Shown: in pieces, positions 41,492 through 50,960 of the stretch | How the letters are laid out: the number at the start of each line of letters is the position of its first letter | Numbering within the stretch: the first letter of the stretch is position 1 | Assembly (NCBI RefSeq): GCF_032884065.1 | Contig: NC_088883.1 | Span: forward strand, 32,428,237 to 32,492,236 | Source: Artemia franciscana | Taxonomy: Eukaryota; Arthropoda; Branchiopoda; Anostraca; Artemiidae | Direction: 5' to 3' | DNA length: 64,000 bases | Position numbers and translations under genes: made by a program | The notes under the pieces: model-generated | Seen by the model: only the letters and a program-made list of their open reading frames with translations | Told to the model about the DNA's origin: nothing | Databases searched by the model: none

Positions 41492-42085
41492 CCTGGAGAG
41501 TAAGGATGCTAAACTGATGCTACAGATTACAACCAAGAATGCACCCTAGATTTTGAAAGAGCATAAAAAGATAAACTAAGTGTTAGGAAGAAAACAAAAG
41601 ATCTACCAATAAACTTGGTGGGTTTAGTATTATTTCAGAAGATATGAAATGTACTATCATTAGTTTTTTTAAGGTGTTTTAACTAGGCATAGGCTAGAAG
41701 TTAATAGGATAGGCCTATCCTTTGAAAGTTGGGCCCACAATAATATCATGACCAAGCTATTATTTCTCCAAAATTGGACCACTTTAAAATTTTCATTACT
41801 GAAACAATCTCATTTCTTAAAGCTCAACAAAATCAAAGAGAGTCCTGGATTTCCCTTACTTGCCAATTTGGAGCAAATGATTCATTTATGTTCGATCCAC
41901 TTCTTTCGTGAATACGCAGTTGGTCGGATTGGTATATGGTAAGTGACATCTATAAACATCTTTTTGACTATATATTTTAGGTAGTATTAGGAGCGACAGT
42001 AACGGATAGCGAGATTTGATTTATGAAGCTAACGACTTTAATAACTTTTTTGTTAGTTTCAAAGGTCCTCCGGGACTGCGATATA
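41492..42085. other. No feature recognised
   Basis: AT-rich sequence with only chance frames. The LINE-E tail begins at about 42088. Confidence 0.5.
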
Positions 42086-42124
42086 TTTCAATTCAATTCA
42101 ATTTATTTATAACCCATCTACAAA

Positions 42125-42148
42125 AAGAGGGCGGAACGCCCTTAAGAT
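42125..42148 (-). terminator. 3' UTR stem-loop of LINE-E
   Basis: On the + strand AAGAGGGCG, loop GA, ACGCCCTT. A hairpin just before the tail of a LINE can serve as the recognition structure for its RT. That role is known for some elements and is inferred here. Confidence 0.6.
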
Positions 42149-42207
42149 GGAGTAATAAGAGAGAAAAAAAAAGGTACAAATAAATACAAATCAACACAAT
42201 CAAACAA

Positions 42208-42870
42208 TTAAATAAGTAATGCTGAACATGGGTGAGACACTATCGAAATAGAAGAACGAAAATCATGAAGCCTTTTATCAATAATAGATGTAGGAGAAAC
42301 TAGGCGGAATTTGTTCACTAAGTAACTATTTCTAGTGCAAGGAGGGGAACTGAGAAGGAATTTAGCATAACGAAAATATACTCTACGAACAGATAGCTTC
42401 TGAGGTTCACTAAAAAACTGCCAAACCGGACAAAGAGAAAGGAGATGAGGTACAACTAGGCTATTATAAATTTTCACAAGATTTAATTTATCAATATGTT
42501 TAATATTAGATGCAATTGAAGCATAAGCAATTCTCAGTTTTTTCTTCAAAAGTTCAAGGGATAATTTCACAGTTTCTTTCATATTTTTTCCAATAGGCAT
42601 TCCAAGGTAAACTAATTTTTGAGAAAGGGGGACATGAACATTAGCTAAAGATAAAGAAATAGGGCCATTTGTCTCTTTAAAGTTGAAAGCTATAACAGCA
42701 GTTTTATCAACATTGAAAGAAAGCCCAATATTTTTATATTCATTATAAAGCTGATTAAACGCGTTTTCACATCCACTAAAAGTACGGCTTAGATTCAAAA
42801 CGTCATCTGCAAAAGTTATTAAAGACAAGTTAAATCCACGGTGAATACAACTAAAATTAACAGAATTTTG
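42208..42870 (-). pseudogene. LINE-E ORF2, RT catalytic FADD to C-terminus
   Basis: After a one-base shift near 42876, the frame reads NFSCIHRGFNLSLITFADDV (catalytic Asp pair), NIGLSFNVDKTAVIAFNFKE, QKLVYLGMPIGKNMKETVKL, NLVKIYNSLVVPHLLSLCPV (thumb) and a C-terminal FLLSSPPCTRNSYLVNKF, ending at TAA 42208-42210. The length after FADD is about 195 residues, normal for elements without a C-terminal RNase H. Confidence 0.88.
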
Positions 42871-42875
42871 GGCAT

Positions 42876-43772
42876 TTAAAACAGAGTTAAGTTATTAAAT
42901 AAAGAAGGTGAGGTAAGGCCACCTTGACGGACTCCTTTCAAAATATTAAAAAGGGAAGATCCCCCCTTTAACTTTGCCTTAAGGTGATGGTACATATACA
43001 GAAGGCACTTCACTATATAAAAATTTACCCCTCTTTTATACGCTTCAAATAAAACTTGGGAAAAGATACAAGAGTCGAAAGCACGAGCAACATCTAAAGC
43101 ACAAAGGATAATATGGGATCTACTTCTTTCTGCATCAGCAAGAACATTCATTAAAGCAAAAAGGGCATGCTCCCGGCTAATACCTTTTTGGTAACCAAAC
43201 TGGTGGGGTGGGACATAACATTTAGAAACAATTTCATCCAAAATAACTGACTCGAACAATTTAAAAATAGTGCAAGAAACTGTTATAGGTCGGAACGAAT
43301 CAAACGAAGTAAAATCCTTTTTGCCTTTTTTCGGGATAGGGGTTATTTGACCAACTGTAAATTGATAAGGAACAACTCCGTTTTCAATAGACATTTGAAA
43401 AAGTAGAGATAAATGATTAAAAAGAAGAACACTTGCATAATCAAAATGTCTGGCAGTAATTCCATCAACTCCCGCAGAATTTCTTTTCTTTAGTTTTTGA
43501 CAATAAAACGATACATCACTTGGCTTAATAATAAATGTCGAGGGTTCGTGTTTCTTCAGACAAGCACTTAATTCTTTTTCAAATTTTGACTCAAGAGCAG
43601 GATCGGGAGAAGAAAACTCATGCTTATAATAATTTATCCACTCAGGCTCAGGAATATTATTTGCACTAATGTATTCATAAGGGCGTTCAAATTTTTTCCA
43701 GAGCTTCGAAGGGTTCTCTGCAATTTTATGAGCGTTTTTCTCAATAAGATCAACCTTATGTTTTCTTAACAC
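42876..43772 (-). pseudogene. LINE-E ORF2, linker and RT fingers and palm
   Basis: The frame gives HKIAENPSKLWKKFERPYEY (linker), KKRNSAGVDGITARHFDYAS, GVVPYQFTVGQITPIPKKGK, FDSFRPITVSCTIFKLFESV, PPHQFGYQKGISREHALFAL, LCALDVARAFDSCIFSQVLF (catalytic Asp) and GVRQGGLTSPSLFNN. It overlaps the end of the endonuclease frame by seven bases; the break sits beside a T run (TTTTTT), so sequencing error is possible. The RT family is CR1/I-like; the clade was not assigned. Confidence 0.88.
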
Positions 43773-44848
43773 TTTAGCAAAAAACGTTTAGAACGTAGCC
43801 GCAGACCATTTATAGTCCCAGACTTAGGCCTGCCGCAATCCCTCCAAATACTCAGCCAAATTTTAGAAGACTCGCACGCAGAAATAAGGGAAGGGTTTTT
43901 TGACCAACCCTGAACTTGAGAGCCTTTCCTAATACGCTTGCACGGGACAGCTGAAGCTTCAGCACACTTTAGTGCATGGTTAATTTCAGCTAGATAGGTG
44001 GTAAGTCTGATGGCTATTTCTTTTTCACTAAGGCCAGAGCGCGTGCACAACAAATGAAAGGGCACCTTTATTTTATTTAATATTCTGTCACATTCAAAAC
44101 GAAACATCTCGCGGTTAACTTCTTTCCAGTCTTTTATATAAAACCACTTTTTATCTGGCTGTTTAGGGGCATGAAATGAAGCATTTATTTTCAACTTTAT
44201 TGGAAGGTGATCCGAATAAAAGCCATCACAAATTACCTCAACAGTTTCACAGGGGAAAGATGCAATAAAATGATCAAGGTTAGAAGTCGCTGACAGGACA
44301 CCAATAAACGTGAAAGTTTCTGTTTTGTCAGCAACTGAGTAGGAAGGGGGGAGGGAATTCAAAAGGAGTTGGGTTCTTGGCGATGAACTGTCTGTTAAGT
44401 CACAATTAAAGTCTCCTGCAATCAAAACTCGAGCATTTGGATGCTTTGAAACTCCCTTCACAAAACTCGCTAGCTTTTTGCAAGCATTTATGAATTTATT
44501 CTCTGATTGCGAAGAGTAGTAATTAGTTGGCAGGTAAACGTTTATACAGATTAGGTCCGAAAATTCGGCAGCAATGAAATGGTCATTCGACTCAAGGATA
44601 TTGACGGGAAATTGTGAAATAATAGCTAATCCGCCTGAAGGTCGGCCACGGCTCTTATTCATTTTCGCTGGGTGAAATAAGAGATAAGAATTCTGTGAAA
44701 TGCTGAGTAAATTTTTCCTTTCATGAGACAAAAAATGTTCTTGCAGAAAAATTATTTCATTTGTACTTAAAAGTTCGGAGAGGACTAGGCCTTTGTCAAC
44801 CACTTTGCCATTGATATTCCATGATAAGAGACTTAAGGCTCGAGCCAT
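43766..44848 (-). CDS. LINE-E ORF2 start: AP-type endonuclease
   Basis: The start ATG at 44848 shares its A with the last base of the ORF1 stop (TAATG). The endonuclease begins almost at once: LSLLSWNINGKVV (Asn), IIFLQEHFLS (Glu), FAAEF-like/NVYLPTNYY, VLIAGDFNCDL (Asp, Asn), TSNLDHFI and FYSDHLPIKL (Asp-His). About 230 residues are the nuclease; the rest is a linker with a Cys-poor basic end (RIRKGSQVQGWSKNP). The frame should continue into the RT, but a one-base change near 43770 cuts it at TAA. It nicks chromosomal DNA to start target-primed reverse transcription. Confidence 0.9.
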   Translation of the reverse strand: MARALSLLSWNINGKVVDKGLVLSELLSTNEIIFLQEHFLSHERKNLLSISQNSYLLFHPAKMNKSRGRPSGGLAIISQFPVNILESNDHFIAAEFSDLICINVYLPTNYYSSQSENKFINACKKLASFVKGVSKHPNARVLIAGDFNCDLTDSSSPRTQLLLNSLPPSYSVADKTETFTFIGVLSATSNLDHFIASFPCETVEVICDGFYSDHLPIKLKINASFHAPKQPDKKWFYIKDWKEVNREMFRFECDRILNKIKVPFHLLCTRSGLSEKEIAIRLTTYLAEINHALKCAEASAVPCKRIRKGSQVQGWSKNPSLISACESSKIWLSIWRDCGRPKSGTINGLRLRSKRFLLKC

Positions 44849-45921
44849 TATGCTGACTTAACTTTACTTAAAAGTCCTTGGGCGACTGGACATTTGAAGC
44901 TGTAACAGGGATGATCCTGTGATTTGCACAATGCACACTTCTTGGGCCTTTGACAAGGAGATGTTTTGGAGCTTGAATGACCATGGTCACCGCAGACTGC
45001 GCAAATAGCTTCACTTTTGCAGCTACTGGATATATGTCCGTAAGCTTGACACTTGAAACATCTTACCGGGAGGGAGAGATACTCAGCCACTTTGATCCTC
45101 TCATAATCTATGACTGGGGGATTTTTTATGGCATTCATAAGATCAACTTTGGTTTCAAATTTCAATCGAAACGAGTGGGTGTTGCCAATCTGTCTTGAAC
45201 TGACACATTTAGGAATCAGTGCGCGAAGTTCATCGTCATTTATATTGCTGGGGACAAATCGAGCAATACCGAGGTGAGAGGGGCTCCTGATTGTTGCAGA
45301 AAGAGATTTATCACCGTTCTGAAAGACCCCGACAAGAGTTTCTGCATCAGCCTTGCTAGCTGTAACAACTCGCCAATTATCTTTTCTGGGCTGAACTTCG
45401 ACAATTTTAGAGCACTCTCTGCCACACATTTTTTGCAAAAAGTCTTTCCTCAAATCGGACTTCGTGAGGTCAGAGGGCAAATTCTTGAGTACCACTGCAT
45501 ATGAGGGCTTTGTTTCAGTAACTGTAGGAACAATCGAGGGGGCGGGAGGGTCCTTATTCATGAAATTGTCTAGCTTATTACAAACTTCTGTAACTTTTCT
45601 GGTGATTACCGCAGCTATCTCACCAGGACAGATAGGGACTTCGTCAGGTTCAACTATCACAAAGACTGGCAGCTCAACGTTACGTTGCTCACAAAGTTCA
45701 AGTACCTTTAACATTTCGTTAATATTGTCTTCGGCACTTTTTTTAATTGACACTTTATTGGTGTAGTGAGCAGAAGACCACAGTATCTCCTTAGCCTTGA
45801 TTATATCGTCCTTTGTAAAAAACTCGCATGCTTTACGACTTATCTCGTCACTCTTATTTCCAGCTTTTCGAGCACGATTTAAAAAGTTCAAAATCGCATT
45901 CCAAACTAATTTCTCCGACAT
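44848..45921 (-). CDS. LINE-E ORF1: nucleic-acid-binding protein with CCHC zinc knuckles
   Basis: A 357-codon intact frame. Residues 1-110 have no recognised domain; 145-265 include SYAVVLKNLPSDLTKSDLRK, AETLVGVFQNGDKSLSATIR and DDELRALIPKCVSSRQIGNT, which look like RRM-like or gag-type folds. A C-terminal Cys-His cluster follows: CFKCQAYGHISSSC (C-X2-C-X4-H-X4-C), CAVCGDHGHSSSKTSPC and CALCKSQDHPCYSFKC. Such ORF1 proteins coat the element RNA. The stop overlaps the ORF2 start. The start ATG at 45921 is preceded by an in-frame stop-rich AT region, which supports it. Confidence 0.9.
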   Translation of the reverse strand: MSEKLVWNAILNFLNRARKAGNKSDEISRKACEFFTKDDIIKAKEILWSSAHYTNKVSIKKSAEDNINEMLKVLELCEQRNVELPVFVIVEPDEVPICPGEIAAVITRKVTEVCNKLDNFMNKDPPAPSIVPTVTETKPSYAVVLKNLPSDLTKSDLRKDFLQKMCGRECSKIVEVQPRKDNWRVVTASKADAETLVGVFQNGDKSLSATIRSPSHLGIARFVPSNINDDELRALIPKCVSSRQIGNTHSFRLKFETKVDLMNAIKNPPVIDYERIKVAEYLSLPVRCFKCQAYGHISSSCKSEAICAVCGDHGHSSSKTSPCQRPKKCALCKSQDHPCYSFKCPVAQGLLSKVKSA

Positions 45922-45995
45922 GGCTATTGCAGATAATATGTCATTGAAATATATTCAAGTTCTTAAGTCCTTGTACGAAAATCTCTTTGCTTAAT

Positions 45996-46689
45996 AAATC
46001 ACTAAGTCCCAAGGGAATTTGCACTCAAATACCAAAACTATCAATTAGCCAACAAATGAAAATAATCCGATTGTGAATGATGTTTCAATAAATGTCTATA
46101 GGGAAATCAGACCAGCTTGAGCTCACTGTATTAATAGGTTATATCCAAAATAAGGTGTTTACCAAGCGAACTCTCAAATAAGACTGATTTATCTTTTACC
46201 ACTCAGTCCATGTTCATTAAAGCACAATAATTACACTTGGCTCACACTTTTTACTAAAAACTGACTGTCTTTGCGTTATACGTAAACTTTTCTCAGTTTT
46301 TGCTGTACGTCTATGCATCATTACGGCCTACTGAACAGTTAAAAAAAAATGCCTGTTACATTTAATTGAAACATTTTTTTAATCATAATAATATCAGTGT
46401 GAGCCGAAGGTTACGCTTATTTAACAGGTTTTTGAAGTTGACTGCAATCAGCTCAATTGAACAAAAAAGAATTACGATTGCCAAGTCTTTGACAGAAGGT
46501 ATAGCCCAGACCACTAGCCCTTAAAATAGCGAATCCTATTTAACCCTATTATGCCCTATTATAGCACTGCTATGGTTAAAACGAGGAAGAAATACAATCG
46601 GCATATCGGATAACCTACACATAAGTATATGTCAAAAGCAAAATAGAGCTTTGTGAACGAACTAAATTACCAACCCCCTCCATGTATGC
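45996..46689. other. Upstream of LINE-E: no feature recognised
   Basis: AT-rich, possibly including the LINE-E 5' UTR near 45922-46300. A string TTATGCCCTATTATAG at 46549-46564 has a loose partner (ATAATAGGGCATAA, inverse) at 48470-48483, so repeats of one family may flank this region. Confidence 0.4.
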
Positions 46690-46830
46690 TGTATTTAAAT
46701 TTATTAGTGCCTCACTGAAGGCGAATAACATATAAAAGCAAAAAGGCAAATTGTCATCCCCTAAAGTATGGTTACTGGACCAGTCGACTGTGCTAAACAA
46801 AATGGCTATTTCAAAATATAAAATCACTAC
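46690..46830 (-). repeat. Fragment of the common dispersed repeat
   Basis: On the minus strand TTTTGAAATAGCCATTTTGT, then an ACAGTCGACTGGTCCAGTAACC stretch and a GGGGATGAC string match the block at about 18500-18570 of copy 1 in the same order. Confidence 0.65.
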
Positions 46831-47399
46831 TGAAGCTAATATGACGCATGTATGCTCTTTGAACGAATTCGTAAAATTGATGTTACTGACATGAACAGTA
46901 TTTTTTCCCAAAATTGACTTAGCAAATTTTTTCATATTTTGATCTATATAGATCGTTTTTTAGGCCAGAAAATACCAGGATGTCAATTTTATCCAAAAAA
47001 TATGGAGCTGTTGGTATTGTCCACTGTGGTCAAAATTTTAACTTTGATTTGTTTTTTTTTCTTATATTTGAGTTTGGTTAGAAGTGCAGTGAATAATTTT
47101 TCCCAGATACCACCACCCCCTCGAACAAATTTTAGGCTAAACTGCATTTTCCTAATTTCAGTCTGACTCCAAAATCCTTCTCCGCTATTTAATTTTTCAA
47201 ACTGAAAAAATTTATCCTGTCTGCCTTGATAATTTTGTTGTGATTTTATAACATTAAGAATGCAAGGTTTCATTATATATTTCGATAACTTTTCAATCTT
47301 CGTGGGTAAGAAGGATGAATTTTTATGTCTGAAATTTAGAAGCGGGAAGTAGATGCTCAGAAAAAAGTTGTATTATGTGTATGTTTTATCTTTCTTAAG
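46831..47399. other. No feature recognised
   Basis: Only chance frames. A run CCACCACCCCC lies near 47110. Confidence 0.45.
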
Positions 47400-47960
47400 T
47401 TGAGAGGTAGTAGTCTATCCAGTCTTGTTTTGTCCCAGTTAAAGATAGGAACGGGGCCACAATTGGTGATAAGGAATGAATTAAAGAGAGTTGGTCGAAC
47501 TATTTTGAGTATATGCTAAACAGATGTACAGTTGAAGCAAAAGACATAAAGGAAAATGAAAAAATTTATGATACCTTGGATGTGAAAGAAGATTTATTTT
47601 TTGAGGAAGAATTATCGACAGTACTAAAAAGATTAAAAAATAATAAGGCTTTAGGTGCTTATAGTTTGGCTAATGATTTTCTTAAATTTGATGGCTCTGA
47701 GGCTATAAATAAGCTACTGAAGATCATGAATATGAATTTTGAAAAAGAGAAGTCCGTAACGATTTTAGGAAAACCTTAATTAAACCACTTTAAGATAAAG
47801 GTGATGAGAGTGAGTGAGGTAATTATCGAGGCATTAGTCTGGTCTCTGTAGGCAGCAAATTACTTAGTAATATGATACTTTTTAGATTGAGAGATGCTGT
47901 AGTCAAAGATTTAAGAGAAGCTTTTTTTCCTCAACTGGCATATTCACATTTCTTGCCACT
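47400..47960 (+). pseudogene. RTE-type LINE fragment, RT entry region
   Basis: The frames give WSNYFEYMLNRCTVEAKDIK, IYDTLDVKEDLFFEEELSTV, LKRLKNNKALGAYSLANDFL, EAINKLLKIMNMNFEKEKSV, then in other frames LRKTLIKPL, a GNYRGISLVSVGSKLLSNMI block and LRDAVVKDLREAFF. These are the fingers of an RTE RT (NNKAxGxxxLxxDFLK, RGISL). They match the element at 34241-36060. The rest of the RT is absent. Confidence 0.82.
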
Positions 47961-48029
47961 AAAACGATTAAAAAAGGTAAAGGTGTCAAACTCACTTCTG
48001 AAAAATTTGAATTGCATTTTATGCTAGAA

Positions 48030-48370
48030 GAAAGACCCCAGGTAAGGGATTTTTTTCATTTTTTTTTCCCAAGAATAATCATATCGGACCAATGGTCCTT
48101 GAAGATGGAGGGAATGCTCATTCGAACGGGAATCGAAAGTTAGATTGTTTTTTTTAAGTGACAAAAAAGAATAGAGGGCAACCACCCTTCTTTTTCCCAA
48201 GATTGTAAAATCAAAATTTTGAAATAGCCGATTTGTTAAGTATAGTCAAATGGTCTAGTAGCCGTGCCTTTGGGAATGACAATTTCTTTTTTTTAGCTTT
48301 TATATAATGTTTATTTCTGTGAAACAGTAATCAATTTAGTCGGCATGCGTGGAAGGGGTTGGTATTTTGT
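48030..48370 (+). repeat. Fragment of the common dispersed repeat
   Basis: It reads in the same order as 18300-18620 of copy 1: ATCATATCGGACCAATGGTC, a GGGAATGCTCATTCGAACGG block, AAGTGACAAAAAAGAATAGA then GGGCAACC, GAAATAGCC and TTTGGGAATGAC. Strongly diverged. Confidence 0.75.
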
Positions 48371-49322
48371 TTGTTCACAGAGGTCTATTTTGCTTCTGAC
48401 ATATACTTATGTTTAGGTTTCCCTGTATGCTGATTGTTTTTATTCCTCGTTTTACCTGTAGCATCGCTATAATAGGGCATAACAGGTTTAAATTGTAATA
48501 GCTATTTTCGGGCTAGTTCTGGCTATTTTTTGGCTAGTGATTGTGCCGATTTGGGCTATATCTTCTACCGAAAAACTATTAGCCGTGCGGTACTGGCTGG
48601 GATGCGGAAGAAATAAAAGAAAAATCAGACAAAGGGAAAAGCAAAGAATCATAAGTAAAATAAGGAGCTAGATTACTTATTGCCTTGACTAGTTCCAAAT
48701 TCCAGCACGTTGTAGATTATTTAGTCTTGATATCAATGCTTGAAATCCGAGATTTGGACTCTTAATATAAGTTAGACTAGCCTAGATAGACTTTTAATGT
48801 CTGATACTGCTAATAGTCTTAGATGCACTTGCTGTTAAGGGTAAATAGACTTATCTTTCAATATATTCCTAGCCACTCAGGTATTATGAGTAATTGTTGT
48901 GGTGGGGAAATTCTTAAAACCTCCCTGAATGCTGAGCAGTCAAGTAAGACACCTATACCCTATCATGGTTGAGATTATCAGAGGTCAATTTAAGAAATAA
49001 TGGACAAATGGTAAATATTCAATGGTTAGTTTCTTCTTAAGTAAAAATGCTAAACAGATAAAAGTAGAAGGCTAGGCCATCCAATTTCCAAATTTCATGG
49101 TTGTTCTCCTGAGAGTGCACCCTTTTCCTTCCTAATGATCCCATGTATAGAACTAATATGAGTTATATCTATTGACTGAATGTCTCCTAAGGATCACTCA
49201 GCATTTTGCCTTGGTTTGAATGAAAGAAGTCTTAAAGTTCTTTAAAATTTGTTTTCATTTGATTGGGCAAAGGTCTAGATTAGAGGCTATTAAGAAAGAA
49301 ATAGTAAATGTTTAGTTTCATC
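48371..49322. other. No feature recognised
   Basis: AT-rich. A local doubling of GGCTAGT/GGCTATTTT strings occurs at 48510-48560. No open frame or element. Confidence 0.45.
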
Positions 49323-50364
49323 AATGCTAATTCTAGAAGCACATCCAAATTTTAGCTTTCTAAATTCCCCCTTCAACAAACTATAAACATTAAATTGGGC
49401 AGGGTTTTGAAGCTGAGGGACATGTTAGGGTTGTACACTATGAATAAAATTATATTTCAAATACTATTAAAAAATTATTTCATTTTATTATTTTAAATAC
49501 ATCACAGCTAATTTCTTTATAGTAGGAAGTTGAAAGATAATTAAAAAAAACTTATGCTTTTATTAATGGTAACTCTCCACTTTCACTTCTGAGTCAAAAC
49601 TACCCAGCATACCTGTGAATCAGAGCAATTCTTTAAATACAATGTTTTTGCTCTGTTGATTTGAAGAAATGCCTTCTGATACAATAGAGATTATACAGTT
49701 TTTCACCTCAAGGTTAAATTTATTTTAAAAGATTCTTTGGCTAATGGAAGACCTTGGTGAAACAAATCTGGTTGAATAGTGATTCTTGCAAGTGAATGTT
49801 ACCTATAGAGCAAATCATATTAGTCACTTCTGCTCTATAGATAATATTCACTTGCAAGAATCACTATTCAAACAATTTTTTTCACCAAGGTCTTCCCATA
49901 GCCAAAGAACCTTTTAAAACAAATTTAATCTTGAACTGAAAAACTATATAATCTCCAATGCATCAGAAGGCATTTCTTCAAAAACCATGGTATAAATGTC
50001 AATTAACAGTTCAACCAGTCAGAATAGAGACCTTGTCCCATTACCTGCAGAGCTCATGGACTAACACACTTAGCTGTATAGGTTATTATTACCTATAAGC
50101 AAAATGGATGTTTGTTTTGTTCAAAAGTAAGAGTGGATAATTACCATTAATGTATACATAAGTTTTTTATTTACCTTTTGACTTATTACTGTATGGAAAT
50201 TACCAGTGATGACTGGAAATAGTATTTAAAATATAATTTCATTCATATTGTGCAACCCCAACATTTCCCTCAGCTTCAAAACCCTGTCCACTTTACACAT
50301 TTTTAGTTTGCCCCATGGAGGAGGAGGGTGAACCAGAAATGGCTGCACTTTTAGATTTAGCATT
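49323..50364. repeat. Large imperfect palindrome, about 490-bp arms, 18-base centre
   Basis: The centre is AATCATATTAGTCACTTC at 49813-49830. Arms match outward, e.g. TGAATAGTGATTCTTGCAAG with CTTGCAAGAATCACTATTCA, AGAAATGCCTTCTGAT with ATCAGAAGGCATTTCT, and CAGGGTTTTGAAGCTGAGGG (49402) with its inverse at 50267-50286. Matching fades past 49323 and 50364. No coding frame. It is a fold-back element or two head-to-head copies of one repeat. Confidence 0.88.
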
Positions 50365-50375
50365 TCCATTTGCCT

Positions 50376-50455
50376 TCAACTGGAAACTATGCAGTTTAGT
50401 TTCCAGTTTACTATGTTTACAGTCAACTGGAAACTATGCAGTTTAGTTTCCAGTT
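50376..50455. repeat. Two tandem copies of a short palindrome
   Basis: TCAACTGGAAACTATGCAGT, then TTAGTTTCCAGTTTA, occurs at about 50377-50411 and 50422-50456. Each is itself a perfect inverted repeat AACTGGAAACT/AGTTTCCAGTT with a nine-base loop. Confidence 0.9.
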
Positions 50456-50689
50456 TAGAGCACTTGTGACAAAACTAAAACTTTACCAAAGAAACATTTT
50501 AAGACAACAATTCTTACTCTATAAAGTGCAGAATAATTATAGCAAACACATTTTGAGTATAGCCCCACCATACTTTACCCTCAATTCTCCATAATGATAT
50601 ATTTCCAGGACCTTGTGCCAATGCATCTCAACCCATCTACCCATAAATTTAATAAACTGATGAAACAAGAACCAGAAACACAAGAGTAA

Positions 50690-50960
50690 TGGATAGTAGA
50701 ATTTAGTGACCTCTAGTCACTTAAAAAGGGCACCAGAGTGTATAATGCCCATTCAGATAAGCCTCCTTCCCATCTTTCAATACCAATGGTTTGATACAAT
50801 CACCCAAGAGGAAAAACAAATAAATATACATCTGAGATCTTTCCTCTTGCAATTAAACTTTAAAATTCCATGTTTTTTGTAGATAAGAGCTATAACCTCT
50901 ATTATAAGATTCTCTTGTTAGACTGAATCTGATTTTTAATAATATTACTTGACTTTTTGA
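50690..50960 (-). repeat. Fragment of the common dispersed repeat
   Basis: It shares GTCACTTAAAAAGGGCACCA, a CCCATTCAGATAAGCC block, TACAATCACCCAAG, the AAATATACATCTGAGAT-type string, TTGTAGATAAGAGCT and GACTGAATCTGAT with the right end of copy 2b (25020-25260), in the same order and orientation. Confidence 0.8.

Larger units (their letters stand above)
42088..45995 (-). mobile_element. LINE-E: nearly complete non-LTR retrotransposon
   Basis: The minus-strand element carries ORF1 (zinc knuckles), ORF2 (endonuclease plus RT), a short 3' UTR with a stem (AAGGGCG/CGCCCTC around 42127-42145), AATAAA-like TATAAATAAATTG, and an ATTGA-repeat tail at about 42088-42105. Only two one-base frame breaks interrupt ORF2, one beside a T run. 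It is the best-preserved LINE in the window. The 5' end is not defined; at least about 70 bases of 5' UTR precede ORF1. Target duplication was not identified. Confidence 0.88.

Noticed and set aside
44977-45994. Several plus-strand frames opposite LINE-E ORF1
   Set aside because: They are antisense shadows of the intact zinc-knuckle protein.
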